Shown: positions 55,801-63,109 of the stretch, piece by piece | How the letters are laid out: each line of letters opens with the position of its first letter | Numbering within the stretch: the stretch's first letter is position 1 | Assembly (NCBI RefSeq): GCF_963576545.1 | Contig: NC_083653.1 | Span: 20,185,639 to 20,249,638 of the forward strand | DNA from: Limanda limanda | Taxonomy: Eukaryota > Chordata > Actinopteri > Pleuronectiformes > Pleuronectidae | Direction: 5' to 3' | Length of the DNA: 64,000 nucleotides | The notes under the pieces: model-generated | Told to the model about the DNA's origin: nothing | Database searches by the model: none | The model's input: only the letters and a program-made list of their open reading frames with translations | Program-made: the position numbers and the translations under genes

Positions 55801-58800
55801 GAGGCTTCTGCTGGACAGACACGGTGTTGATGCATGTGCAAAGAGGATATAAAATCTAAAATATATCCTTCATTCTTGATTGCAAAGATGTGTCTTGTAA
55901 ATTCAGACACCGCAATATTTTTCTTCTCAAGTCAATGCAATGCTCCAAAGAAATTGCTTTACTGTGTCAAATCTATATTTTGAACTACCACACACACTTA
56001 AAGAGAGTAGACAGAGTGGTGTGCTGGGCCTGACCTCAGTGACAGGGCTCTCCCCTCCAGCGGTGGGCTTTTGTTCTCAGAGTTTTGCTGCTGGGAGTTG
56101 TCAGAGGTTTGGAGGCTGCTTGAGTCCGGGTCAGAGTGTCGCTCCCCAGTCAGCTGGCAGTAGATATCCAGGAGACGGTCTGCCACCACGGTCAGCCTGG
56201 GAAATCTGCTGATGACCACCTGCATGCAGAGACACGGGGTGAACTTAGAATAGATCCAGCAGTAAAAGCAGCAACATGAGACAGAAAAATACATTTTTTG
56301 CGGTGATATTTTACAAATGAATGGGGATACTCCTGAAAAATTAAATATGATTAAGGTGACAACTTAAAACAAACTGACCATAAACAGTCTGGAATACAAT
56401 ACCAAAGCCAGAAACACTAACCTTCTTCAGCTCTTCACGTGTCATGTTGCCCATTTGCAGCTTGGTCCAGTACTTGTCCAGCAGCGCTGCGTGAGAGTTC
56501 TGAGGCTTGTGCCAGCTGCCTCCACTGTAGTACGTCCTGCAGGTCACAAGAATAACTTGGTTGTTAATTTCTTAGATAAGAAAAATGTCTCTACTGTCAT
56601 TTTTCACAACATAGTGTCCCAATCATGCTCATATATCGTGTCAGTCTCAGCTAATAAGCATCACATCACAACAGTGCATGTAAACACTCAAGTGTAATAC
56701 TAGGACAGCCGAGCTGCTTGTCCATACATACTGTAGATTTAGAAGGATGATATTCTTACCTTCTTGTTGCAAAGAACTGAAATCCAGGTGCAACCTCGAT
56801 GCAATCCTCCCGTCCTGGAATCATCAGCTTTTTATTCTCCATTAAAGGCAACAGCACAGATATCTGAAAAATTGACATTTTGGTCCAGTTTTAGATTGAG
56901 GGTGTGTTATAGTAGGGTTTGTACAACAAATCTGTTAAATTAAATAAAAACCTACTCAGTTTGAGGTATACAGAACTAGCATTTGAAAAATTTTAAACGA
57001 CAGTGGAATTCTATGCAGTTCTCGACAACTTTTAACTCACCACATCCAGAGGTGCATGGTCTATGTCTTCCAAGAGGATCCATTGGCCTTTAGATACAGC
57101 TTGTGTCAGTGTTCCTGGCTGCCACACAAACTTCCCAGGAATATCGGTACAACGGTACATCCCAAGCAGCATCTGTGACACAAACATAACACGTTTGCAA
57201 AGTTTCCGCCTTTCACCTTATCTCCATTAAACGTTCAAGGGGCAAATCAACTATTTAGTACTGCGCTTATATAGAGGTGAGTGACTCACATTGGAAGAAT
57301 GAAAAAATTGTGAAAATCAAAGCAGCATAGGCTGTAATATCCTGACCTTTAGTTTCTAGTATAGAGAGCTTGATCACACTATTCCCACTATGCAACTCAA
57401 TAGTATCCAATTAGACCATGACTGCCTCCTAAATGCCTTCCACTTTCAAACTTCTCATCTCCTGTTAACTGTAGACATTAAAAATGGTATGCTTCAAGGC
57501 CGAGCTAAGATGACACTGAGAACATCACAGTGACTTTTCAGGCTACACCCATACCATTTAAATTTCAAACTAAAACGATCAGCATTTAGCACCTTATCAG
57601 TTTCAATCCACATCCATACTTACACGCCTGAAAACGTACATCACATGACTTCTCATGTATACTGGGTTTGCACTTGCCGGTGGCAACAAGAGAGCATGCT
57701 AGTGTACATAGGAATTGCTTGAATAATAGCTCATCTTCATCGCATGTAAACAGCTGGATCATCGTAAAATGCTGAATTTATCTGCACAATAACTGTTAGT
57801 AAAGACAACAAGGTCAGTAACGGTTGTAATTGATTATCCATGTTGTGTTCCAAACTGGTAGCCTCGGCTAATGACAGTTGTTTTCTTTTGGAAATACGCG
57901 AAAACAACTAATCAGCAAAAACGAAGTCAAGACCAAAAAGACCCAATCCCCAAGCTGTGGGGAGTGTCTACTTCATCGTTTCAGCTCTAAAACTTTAAAG
58001 CAGTCTGGACGCCCGGCATATCCATAGCAAAGTTGATAAAATCTACAAAAAAAACTAGTAGTAGTGTGGATGTAGCCTCAAACTGTGGAAAACTCCACAG
58101 AGTTCTGACCAGTAAATACATGAGATCATTTTAATGTGTGAAACCGGTGGATTGTCGCTTTTAAGTTTGGACTGATTCCATTAATCCTCACCTTACTGTC
58201 AGTTTGATCCCCAAGTTGGACTTTGAGAATCTCTGTAGATTTCGTATGTCCTGTGATTTCAGCCATAAACTCTACCAAAGCAGTTTTACTGCATCCAATA
58301 GGACCCTCGAGGAGCACAGGCTTCTGGGAAGCTACAGCCAATGCCAGTCTTCTCAGGTTACGGCAGGTCGAGTCCACCAGCACCAGATCCTTCTGGTGAA
58401 CCTATGAACACAGGCTAACATTAGCATATTTTCCTTCTCTTAAAGAGCAGCAAACCTTCTATGTTAGAGTTACATACCTTTTCGGCCTGTCTAGGAACTA
58501 TCCTTGGTAGTACGACACCACAGACTGCTACCACATTCTGGGAAAGGTCCTCGGATACCACCTGGCCCCTGGTAAACTTATTAGCCTTCTCCTGGCGCCA
58601 CATTACAGAGCCCTGATTGGCTAACACCAGCGCCTTTTCTACCTCCTGCTGCTGAGTTTCTTCCAGCGCTCTGAAAAATAAACGAAAAGTCCAGACATGC
58701 AGTTTAAAAAGCATCATTCCAGAGTAAGTTTTCTCATAACAGCTGGGTACATGGCAACAATACCTGATGGTGCTGAAAGATGAAAATGTTTAAATTCCAA

Positions 58801-61617
58801 ACTCTTTTCAAATTTATAAACTCATTTTATTCAATCATTCAACAGAAGGAATATGTGTGTAAAACTAATAATTTATGACTAAAATTAAATATGTGGCATT
58901 CAAAATTAACATCTTCTATAATACTCATCCCTTAATTAAATAATGAATAACAACAAGAACAAATGTACATACTTAATTTTCATGTGCAGGATCTCCTCGT
59001 TAGCCAGGACCTTTCTCAGAAAGATGGTTTTCTGATTATCAGTCATGTGAGAGACCTGTGCTAAACAATGGGCAGTGTATCTGTTGGAGGAAACAATGGA
59101 AAAATATAGTGTTGAACTTGTTGGTGGAATAAACATGAAGCTAAACATGTAACACAGAAGTAAGACAATATTGAAATTGTACTAACAGCTAAATGTGACA
59201 CACCAAGACAATTTCACTGCAATACTGGCAGCAAATGAGCCACTAAATATATGGACGTTGCAATTCCGTGAAGTAAACAAACTCCAAACCAGATGTATGA
59301 TTTGTCCATGTCATGCCTCAAAGGATAAGGGGTGGAGCTAATGGATGGAAGATCATGGTAATAGGGGAAATAATATGTCAATTATCAAGTGCTTCTTCCA
59401 TCATTACTGTTTCTTACTATTGTGACACATTAACTATCTGTTTCACACTAAAAATACTAGGTTTAAGTATTTTGTAATATTTTGTAGTATTTTAAGTGCA
59501 ATCAATTTGCCAAAAAGAGACAAACACACAATAAACAACAGCAAAGATGATTTTTTTTAAATACGTTTTAAACATATCACATTAATATTATCCTGAATTC
59601 TTTTGGCAATAATCATGGTGTGGAAATCTGAAATTGACACTACAAAGACACCAAAAGAACTCTTATCCTATAAGATTTTCACTGTAAGGCCCTACATACC
59701 CTCGGACCATGACGTCGCTGGTGAGCAGCTGGGAGACACAGGGACTCCAGTCCCAGAGCATTCGAAACTTGGCACAATCACTCTGAAGGAAACGTAGAGT
59801 GGCACCCATGAGGTCACGCATCTTCATCCTCCTGGGGCCATAGTGGACAGCTGATGACTCTTCGCTGGTGAAGAAGAGCCTTTGAAACACTGGAGGGGCA
59901 CTGTTGAAGTACTTTGCAGCAAACCTTACAGAGAAGAAGAAAAATATTTGTTACAATGACAATGACTGACAATTCTGGGTTGACTTCAGAATGGGGACAG
60001 GAGCATTTAGGAGCCGGGGGTCATACCAGTGACCTGGTTAGAAGTCGACCTGCTCTACCTTAAATATTTACGTTCATTTTGTGTTCAAGCAAAGGCCTGT
60101 ACCGTGAAGCAACATTTGTTTTTAGCAAGTTAGCTTCAGGTTTTTAATTATAACAGTGATTCAAATCTTACAGGGTAAATTCCATGGTAACTTATGCTGT
60201 ACCTCTAGCCTGGTCCATGCAGGTTGAGTTTGATATAAATAAATCAAAAGTCTAACTACTGACAAATAAGATCACTGGGAAACCAGAGTCACCATTCCTA
60301 CAGGAACCTGGCAGGGACAAAAGAGCTTATACTGTGACAAATAATAAAAATCCATATATACTTTTATAGATCAGAACTGTTTTGCCTTTCCAGACTTCCA
60401 TTGTGTTTCTATGTATATCCATAGCCTGGCCTTCATGACTAGAGCGTATATCTAGAATTGATCTTCTATTCTAATAAATTGTTATGTACTCATATTGTTT
60501 ACATTTTCACTTGCTGATTTAACTGTAGATTCAACCAAATTTACCTGCAATTTCAGCATTTACCACCACCCGCCTGTGACCCTCAAAGGAAAAGTTGTAT
60601 AGATATTGGATCGACAGATAATAACCAGACATCCAACTAGAAGGTCGGCAGCTATATCCCCAGTTTTCCCAATTTGCATGCCAAAGTGTCCGTGGGCAAA
60701 ATGCTGAACCCCTGCTGGGCCCCTCATAGATGTTGAATGCACTAATTTGAAGTCGCTTCGGATTAAAGCGTCAGCTAAATGCCAATTAATGTAATGTTCT
60801 GATGATGTTGCTTGTAATAAGGGGCTGTGTCGTTTCCATAGTCAGATAGGAAAACCCAGAGTTAATTGAGACAGTTGATAACCAGCTCCCTGGCGAAGAT
60901 TATCTCTGACGCCCAAAGTTAGGCTCAGTGAAGCCAGATCGTAAAAAGATATCCCGGGTATGATGATCTGGTCAGATATATAGTTATGTATATTTTGTTT
61001 ACTGGAGGGTGAAAGGAAAAGGTAGAAGAGGGTCCACTTACGCCTGTGCATCAGGACTGACGCTGAGGAGTTTGCTGAGGGCCACGCACAGGCGCTCGTG
61101 GAGGTCATGGTTGATCCGGCCACCGCCTCTGACCCTCTCTGCGTTCCGCTCCAGCAGGTCCAGGATCAGCGGCCGCAGGTGTCGTGCTATCAGCAAGGTG
61201 TAATCCTTCTCCAGCAGAAGCTGAGCCAAGCATTCCAGAATACATTGTCTGTCCTGCTGGCTCCATATCTGAGGGGAGAGAATGTGACATGAGCAAGATC
61301 CCCCAGTCAAATATTGATTTATTACCATGAACCAATATTTCGTCACAGATATTTACAGATTTAACCACACAACACGGATTTGAAACAATATGATCAGTAC
61401 AGTGACTACTGACATGTGAGGTGAAGGCTACCACATGCCACGTTTTTTAAGTCTGGGTGTTAAAACAAACTGTAAACACACAATTCTGACTCCACACAAA
61501 CCAGGAGGCAACACGTCTTACCTGCTTTGACAGATACTTGCTGAGTTCGTTGTGACTTTTGTCAACATGTCTGGATATGGTGCCCAGTGATGACAGGCTC
61601 AATTCTAGATTCTCCAT
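7658..61617 (-). CDS. mdn1: Midasin (MDN1/Rea1), giant AAA+ ATPase of 60S ribosome assembly; 102 coding exons
   Basis: Midasin is a nuclear dynein-like AAA+ machine. It pulls assembly factors (known partners are the Ytm1/WDR12 and Rsa4/NLE1 MIDO domains) off pre-60S particles. The ATG at 61,617-61,615 has A at -3 and G at +4. The stop TGA is at 7,660-7,658. I traced 102 exons with GT donors and AG acceptors and continuous phase, totalling 16,617 nt (5,538 residues), close to human midasin (about 5,596 residues and, as I recall, also 102 exons). Order: N-terminal helical region 1-283, six AAA+ modules about 284-2,460, long linker to about 4,606, acidic tail to about 5,247, then the MIDAS domain with DxSxS at 5,332-5,336. 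The gene spans 54 kb with mostly 80-1,000-base introns. Sections are listed as separate entries. No frameshift or stop was found, so it appears functional. Confidence 0.98.
9823..9841. repeat. Short (CA)n microsatellite in mdn1 intron 97
   Basis: About nine CA dinucleotides sit immediately beyond the exon 98 acceptor on the plus strand. No other function was seen. Confidence 0.8.
11198..11385 (+). mobile_element. tRNA-derived SINE, mdn1 intron 95
   Basis: Starts with an A-box-like 'tagttcaggaggcagagcgg' and has a B-box-like 'tgttcgagtctcc' about 40 bases later, then 'gtgttcctgggtgagctact' and 'gcccccgcgggcagtgcc'. It resembles the SINE at 44,489-44,790 and the reversed copy at 20,150-20,305. 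It is not a functional tRNA gene because it lacks a foldable acceptor arm. Confidence 0.7.
11404..16788 (-). CDS. mdn1: mdn1 exons 84-95: acidic Asp/Glu-rich tail with nuclear-localisation-like patch (residues about 4,607-5,247)
   Basis: Exons: 16,651-16,788; 16,031-16,166; 15,325-15,500; 15,017-15,148; 14,762-14,903; 14,042-14,349; 13,802-13,954; 12,493-12,594; 12,203-12,401; 11,946-12,113; 11,661-11,821; 11,404-11,511. This flexible acidic tether lets the MIDAS domain reach the ring. Conserved islands inside the low-complexity sequence are EFHDYEGGGIGEGEG, EDNAIEMSEDFDG, NEVDPYHG and YEHIKQG. Exon 92 has basic patches KRKP (5,038-5,041) and KRLR (5,059-5,062), a plausible nuclear localisation signal. 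The coding strand is strongly purine-biased, most of all in exon 89. Confidence 0.94.
12930..13012 (-). mobile_element. Fragment of a teleost dispersed repeat, mdn1 intron 90
   Basis: Reads, on the plus strand, 'gccctatgagacaaattg' followed by 'ctatacaaataaaat' and TTGA repeats. It is the reverse complement of the element at about 715-785 plus its 'caatcaatcaa' end near 155. The rest of the intron (12,595-13,801) shows nothing I recognise. Confidence 0.75.
16914..25213 (-). CDS. mdn1: mdn1 exons 67-83: linker, second part (residues about 3,731-4,606)
   Basis: Exons: 25,118-25,213; 24,793-24,887; 24,550-24,674; 24,257-24,409; 23,263-23,372; 23,046-23,119; 21,931-22,114; 21,661-21,805; 20,667-20,813; 20,442-20,568; 19,458-19,563; 19,243-19,358; 18,613-19,020; 18,306-18,532; 18,064-18,213; 17,360-17,562; 16,914-17,075. 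Anchors shared with vertebrate midasin are SPLAKFLNGLEILLSKAQ, RHNEKSTKHWFSIYQ, FVKISKWNDVSFWSIK, QKQRALSDLFK, QLAWLLQCCP, EFTTWKTQLL and HRSTGKLL. Exon 79 (408 nt) has a proline- and cysteine-containing insert that differs from mammals. Splice choices for exons 75-77 are supported by phase and by SYRKGL and WDGCQKYFYRS. Confidence 0.93.
20150..20305 (-). mobile_element. tRNA-derived SINE in reverse orientation, mdn1 intron 76
   Basis: Read on the minus strand it has 'actcaggagttagagc' (A box like), 'gtcgtccactaaccagaa' and 'agtggttcaaat' (B box like), the standard head of the SINE family seen at 44,489. The 3' tail is degraded. Confidence 0.65.
22585..22810. promoter_or_regulatory. Two CTCF-like motifs in mdn1 intron 72
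   Basis: At about 22,589-22,604 the minus strand reads CTCTAGTGGGCGCTGG, and at about 22,795-22,810 it reads CATCATGGGGGCGCTA. Both resemble the CTCF core and share orientation with the site near the lyrm2 promoter. Occupancy is unknown, and these short words also occur in dispersed repeats. Confidence 0.25.
22840..23030 (-). mobile_element. Degraded SINE/LINE-tail type repeat, mdn1 intron 72
   Basis: Contains 'aaccactcaaagcacttaac', 'ccattcaccc' and 'cttgtccaaagacacttt', words typical of a common fish repeat in reverse orientation. The ends are unclear. Confidence 0.5.
25723..33712 (-). CDS. mdn1: mdn1 exons 49-66: linker, first part (residues about 2,461-3,730)
   Basis: Exons: 33,489-33,712; 33,135-33,248; 32,552-32,681; 32,121-32,227; 31,810-31,943; 31,499-31,665; 31,137-31,257; 30,810-31,023; 30,042-30,282; 29,823-29,946; 29,565-29,723; 29,226-29,440; 28,759-29,146; 28,314-28,426; 27,282-27,951; 26,924-27,085; 26,049-26,334; 25,723-25,961. 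This is the stem/linker that connects the ring to the tail and is remodelled during the power stroke. Conservation is patchy; anchors are LSHVTLGEW, FDPAVKRAYKLNY, LRHGMRLVAS, ERDFRHQFP, CLGYARSLWYQ and SDGPYDFYQQPN. Exon 63 (670 nt) is the longest exon of the gene. Confidence 0.94.
26480..26885 (+). mobile_element. Teleost dispersed repeat with internal duplication, mdn1 intron 64
   Basis: Carries 'gtgaccttgacctttgacca', 'tcatccttgagtccaagtg' (two copies about 140 bp apart, near 26,593 and 26,730), 'gagatatcatgctcacgaga' and 'atgggacggacaat'. These are hallmarks of a very abundant fish repeat. The duplication of the first half is seen directly. Confidence 0.7.
30420..30705 (+). mobile_element. 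Probable LINE/SINE 3' tail, mdn1 intron 56
   Basis: AT-rich, ending in 'gtaaagtactttgtaact' and 'agagaaataaagttttatta', which resembles the 3' end of fish non-LTR elements. No reverse-transcriptase coding was seen. Confidence 0.5.
34272..36645 (-). CDS. mdn1: mdn1 exons 42-48: AAA6 module and start of linker (residues about 2,007-2,460)
   Basis: Exons: 36,382-36,645; 36,038-36,302; 35,779-35,938; 35,329-35,445; 35,037-35,245; 34,810-34,958; 34,272-34,471. Walker A GPTASGKT is at 2,053-2,060. Walker B reads WLLMDNVNF, with Asn 2,231 in place of the catalytic glutamate; the human protein, as I recall, has the same change, so this site probably binds but does not hydrolyse ATP. MDPVHGELSRAMRNRG follows. 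Exon 43 encodes the variable helical insert. Confidence 0.95.
36743..38892 (-). CDS. mdn1: mdn1 exons 36-41: AAA5 module (residues about 1,701-2,006)
   Basis: Exons: 38,684-38,892; 38,461-38,583; 38,129-38,326; 37,538-37,645; 37,235-37,423; 36,743-36,832. Walker A GAPGVGKT is at 1,740-1,747 and Walker B VVLDE at 1,807-1,811. This is the most conserved part of the protein: LFGTDLPVEGGKGGEFAWRD, VLEGLNACFDHR and FGCQNPFTQGGGRKGLPKSF are nearly identical to the mammalian sequence as I recall it. Exons 37-42 are all in phase 0. Confidence 0.97.
39347..42103 (-). CDS. mdn1: mdn1 exons 29-35: AAA4 module (residues about 1,330-1,700)
   Basis: Exons: 41,965-42,103; 41,665-41,797; 40,861-40,988 (or 40,991); 40,374-40,512; 40,009-40,123; 39,636-39,896; 39,347-39,544. 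Walker A GDTGCGKT (1,373-1,380) is interrupted by intron 29. Walker B FLMDEISLA carries Asp-Glu at 1,448-1,449. Other words are METSDFLGGLRPVR, LATMNPGGDFGKKE-type and ALRNRFTEIWCPQ. Exon 31 has a tandem TAGCAG acceptor, so one glutamine (CAG) may be included or skipped. Confidence 0.96.
40820..40847. repeat. (TG)n microsatellite next to mdn1 exon 31
   Basis: About 14 TG repeats lie within 15 bases of the exon 31 donor (on the minus strand, CA repeats just inside intron 31). Confidence 0.9.
42713..45256 (-). CDS. mdn1: mdn1 exons 24-28: AAA3 module (residues about 1,059-1,329)
   Basis: Exons: 45,078-45,256; 43,546-43,754; 43,288-43,434; 42,937-43,078; 42,713-42,847. Walker A GETSVGKT is at 1,067-1,074 and Walker B IILDELNLAP at about 1,131-1,140. 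The sensor and arginine-finger region has FATQNPPGLYGGRK and AFRNRFVELHFDELP. The exon 28 donor is the GTGAGT after base 42,713; the earlier GTGACC would break the frame. All catalytic motifs are intact, so this module should hydrolyse ATP. Confidence 0.96.
44110..44300 (+). mobile_element. Unnamed dispersed repeat, copy 1 (mdn1 intron 24)
   Basis: Contains 'tagtgacacctagtggtgaa', 'gttgcatgttgcagctgaat', 'agagaacctgtggtaac' and 'catggcagcctc'. The reverse complement of the same series of words occurs at 63,110-63,320, so the two are copies of one family. Confidence 0.75.
44489..44790 (+). mobile_element. tRNA-derived SINE, near full length, mdn1 intron 24
   Basis: Head: 'cagctgtggctcaggaga' and 'agagcgggtcgtccacaaac' (A box side), then 'gtagttaaatccc' (B box like). 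Body: 'tccttgggcaacatat', 'tgcccccatttgtgccagca'. Tail: 'ttgagtggtcatcaagacta' and 'gtgatatataaatgcagat'. This is the usual structure of a widespread fish SINE. It is inserted on the strand opposite to mdn1. Confidence 0.85.
45270..45303. repeat. (GA)n microsatellite abutting mdn1 exon 24
   Basis: A GA run on the plus strand supplies the CT-rich polypyrimidine tract upstream of the exon 24 acceptor on the coding strand. Length changes could affect splicing. Confidence 0.85.
46671..51537 (-). CDS. mdn1: mdn1 exons 14-23: AAA2 module with helix-2 insert (residues about 629-1,058)
   Basis: Exons: 51,389-51,537; 51,192-51,252; 50,828-51,039; 50,633-50,736; 49,911-50,055; 49,463-49,559; 49,214-49,327; 48,061-48,208; 47,790-47,897; 46,671-46,822. 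Walker A GETGTGKT is at 661-668 and Walker B LLDEINLA at about 818-825 with the catalytic Asp-Glu (820-821). Exons 16-17 encode the charged insert that in yeast Rea1 forms the AAA2 helix-2 bundle which sits on the ring and restrains it. An arginine-finger-type RNR is split between exons 19 and 20. LVDGTGHRPHYSLRTLCRAL in exon 21 is near-invariant. Confidence 0.96.
48599..49133. mobile_element. Non-autonomous PIF/Harbinger-type MITE, mdn1 intron 20
   Basis: The ends are inverted repeats: the left starts AGGCCGGAGCATGCTTCTGC and the right, reverse-complemented, starts AGGCCGGCGCATGCTTCTGC, continuing to GGGCCCG with a few mismatches (about 38 bp). Both ends are flanked by TTA (48,596-48,598 and 49,134-49,136), the 3-bp TWA duplication characteristic of Harbinger elements. 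The 535-bp body is markedly GC- and CpG-rich against its AT-rich intron. It has no long reading frame, so it would need a transposase from elsewhere. Confidence 0.85.
50113..50413. mobile_element. Non-autonomous hAT-type MITE with perfect 8-bp duplication, mdn1 intron 17
   Basis: Begins TAGGGCTGGGCAAGTTAACT and ends as its inverted repeat (..AGTTAACTTACCCAGCCCTA). The flanks carry a perfect 8-bp direct repeat GAATAAAG at 50,105-50,112 and 50,414-50,421, as expected for hAT. The terminal arms contain reiterated GAGTTAACTC palindromes; the right arm has about 20 bp more of them. The centre contains a tandem duplication of about 28 bp (50,187-50,242). The element is 301 bp and non-coding. Confidence 0.92.
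52080..52176. mobile_element. One end of a hAT-like element, mdn1 intron 13
   Basis: 'cgactaatcgataaaatagt' and a terminal 'gcagcccta' are typical of the right end of a fish hAT element. No matching left terminus or 8-bp duplication was found, so it is probably truncated. Confidence 0.5.
52531..52782. repeat. 63-bp minisatellite, four units, mdn1 intron 13
   Basis: Units start at about 52,531, 52,594, 52,657 and 52,720, each beginning TGTTCAGTAAAACACTGTGT. The first three differ at one or two bases; the fourth has several changes. Because 63 is a multiple of three, a reading frame stays open across it, but nothing suggests it is coding. Confidence 0.93.
52915..53005 (-). mobile_element. Terminal fragment of a second hAT-like element, mdn1 intron 13
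   Basis: On the minus strand it begins 'cagggtttcccccagtgctg' and continues 'tataggcctggcgagccgcc', a common terminus of fish hAT elements. The other end was not identified. Confidence 0.5.
53819..58401 (-). CDS. mdn1: mdn1 exons 6-13: AAA1 module (residues about 284-628)
   Basis: Exons: 58,192-58,401; 57,041-57,172; 56,760-56,863; 56,422-56,536; 56,035-56,219; 54,321-54,402; 54,080-54,175; 53,819-53,931. The Walker A position (316-323) reads GPIGCSKT, so the glycine before the lysine is serine. The Walker B position is WILLEDID, again not the usual DE. Other midasin words are KVQLGDQTDSK, GMYRCTD, FQFFATRR, LLDKYWTKL, LEGRALSLR and AEIIGIKLNIS. A Ser/Gln/Asn-rich insert in exon 10 is variable among species. 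AAA1 may be a weak or non-hydrolysing site; that is inference from the motif changes. Confidence 0.95.
58478..61617 (-). CDS. mdn1: mdn1 exons 1-5: N-terminal region (residues 1-283)
   Basis: Exons: 61,522-61,617; 61,042-61,268; 59,700-59,924; 58,973-59,080; 58,478-58,670. This helical region precedes AAA1. Recognisable conserved words are RQCILECLAQLLL, LLERNAERV, INHDLHERLCV, PVFQRLFF, RRMKMRDLM, WDWSPCV and VVAVCGVVLP, all near-identical to the vertebrate midasin N terminus. Exon 1 is a weakly conserved 32-codon start. Intron 2 (59,925-61,041) carries SINE-type repeats. Confidence 0.95.
59985..60060 (-). mobile_element. SINE fragment, mdn1 intron 2
   Basis: 'ccgggggtcataccagtgac' followed by 'gtcgacctgctctacctt' resembles the tRNA-like head of the local SINE family in reverse orientation. 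Short and degraded. Confidence 0.4.
60570..60800 (+). mobile_element. SINE with LINE-derived tail, mdn1 intron 2
   Basis: Has 'gaaggtcggcagctatatcc' and 'catgccaaagtgtccgtggg', and ends 'aagtcgcttcggattaaagc' then 'gtcagctaaatgcc', the hallmark 3' tail shared by many fish SINEs and LINEs. Confidence 0.75.
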
Positions 61618-61634
61618 CCTCTCATTTGTCGCAT
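61605..61634 (-). promoter_or_regulatory. Short upstream reading frame overlapping the mdn1 start codon
   Basis: An ATG at 61,634-61,632 opens a 9-codon frame that also contains a second ATG and ends at TAG 61,607-61,605, ten bases inside the mdn1 coding region and out of its frame. Its ATG context is weak (C at -3) while the mdn1 ATG context is strong. It matters only if the transcript start lies upstream of 61,634. Confidence 0.5.
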
Positions 61635-62225
61635 GTGGAGCTGCGGTCTACAGCAGGAAACAGGTGCGCGCGTCCGATCAGCAGGTCTGGTGTAAATACA
61701 ACCAAATGTGAGGTTCATCACGCGCGTGTGCGTCTGGGGTTGTATCACAACACACGCACACACAAGCACGTTCCCGTTACTGGTGTTAAAATCCTGTCCA
61801 CATGTGACTGGGACACAAATGCTTCCGGGTCGGCTTGGCTGCTCAACCTCCCCTCCCCTCTCACCCCCGGACGTCGCGCGGGGATGACGTATGCAGACAG
61901 CAGCGCCGGCACAGCTCGACTCTCTCTGCGAGAAAAAAACAACTTTCGCCAGGTTTAAACCTCCTCATCCGACCCTTAATGCTCCCGATTGTGTCGGGGG
62001 GTCGTTTAAGAGTGTGAGGCGGCATAATCCCGCTATTCCCGATCTCATTCAGGGGTTGACTTTTAGGTTTCTTTTGAATTTCTGTGGAATCGAGCAGCTG
62101 CGAGAATCCACCCCGAGCAGTGACAGACCGCGGGAAAATGTCGTTACTTCCTGTGTACTAAAAAGTCTTGGCGCGACATTACGGGTGTCAACAACGGGAG
62201 GACACACAACAATACGCACAAACAA
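61618..62225. promoter_or_regulatory. CpG-rich bidirectional promoter of mdn1 and the divergent gene
   Basis: Only about 600 bases separate the mdn1 start codon from the first donor of the plus-strand gene. The stretch is CpG-rich, unlike the flanks, and no TATA box was seen. Visible candidate sites are CTTCCGGGT (ETS-like, near 61,820), TGACGT (CRE/ATF-like, 61,885-61,890), ACTTCCTG (ETS-like, near 62,147) and TTGGCGCG (E2F-like, 62,168-62,175). Confidence 0.7.
62100..62225 (+). other. Non-coding first exon of the divergent gene (casp8ap2 candidate)
   Basis: An exon ending at 62,225 before a perfect GTAAGT donor, directed away from mdn1. Its 5' limit is unknown. The intron runs to 63,839 (1,614 bases) and ends in TTATCAG; it holds the repeat at 63,110-63,320 and otherwise nothing recognised. 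Confidence 0.55.
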
Positions 62226-63109
62226 GTAAGTCAACCAATTCATACTTAGCTTGTTGTTAGGCTACCCTCTTTTTATACAGACGTGTAATGTGTTTGTGGA
62301 GGATTCACAGTTTCTTCAGCTTACACAATGAGCTACACAACACTTTGCTCCAGTAACAGTCACCTTCAGTCATAGGTGAAAATAAATAAGCAGCACACAG
62401 CAACTTGTTGTTTAGTATCAGTAAAATACTGTGTAATGCTAAAGCTAAATTACAACATCCTCAGAATAATGTTATTAAGGCAGTTTTCGATATATCATTC
62501 CTCTTAAATCCTAGTGGCTTGATAAAGAGTTGTGTTTCTACGTCCAGGGGAGTTTTATTGTAGTGAAACTTTTGTAACACTGGGTTGTCCTCCATCTTTG
62601 AGTTTTAACACCTGATTTAAGTGCTAATTTCAGGAGAGCTCCAGTGGTCTTGTGAGGTTGAAGAGTGCAAGACAGGGCTGTCGCAGCCATAGTGATGTTA
62701 ATGTTAGCCCGAGCCTGAGCTGAAGGTGTTAAACATCGCATTAAACCTGTGGGTTCAGAGTGAGGGAATGACCATTCAGACACTAAATGTAGCAGCTCTC
62801 TGTGTTTCTCTGTCCAGGCCTGCTGTTGAAACGCATTGTTCAACGATGCCTTCCTTCTTTGTTCTGACAGTAGTGAACAATAGGGCTGTAGATGCTAACA
62901 ACACCACCGTTAGCTTCTCTTTGCCCACTACTGATAATAGCATTTATAGTGTAGAGGTGAACCCTAAAGGTCCAGTGAGTAAGATTAAGTGGATATGGAA
63001 CTATTAGCCGAAATTGAATATAAAATAATCCCAGGCATTTGTTCACTAGTTTGAAATCATCTAAATTGTACAAATTATTTGCCTTAGAATGGCCCCCTTT
63101 ATATTTAAA

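Noticed and set aside
61891..62229. Plus-strand open frame of 112 codons in the promoter
   Set aside because: It lies in CpG-rich promoter DNA, crosses the GTAAGT donor at 62,226 and resembles no protein I know.
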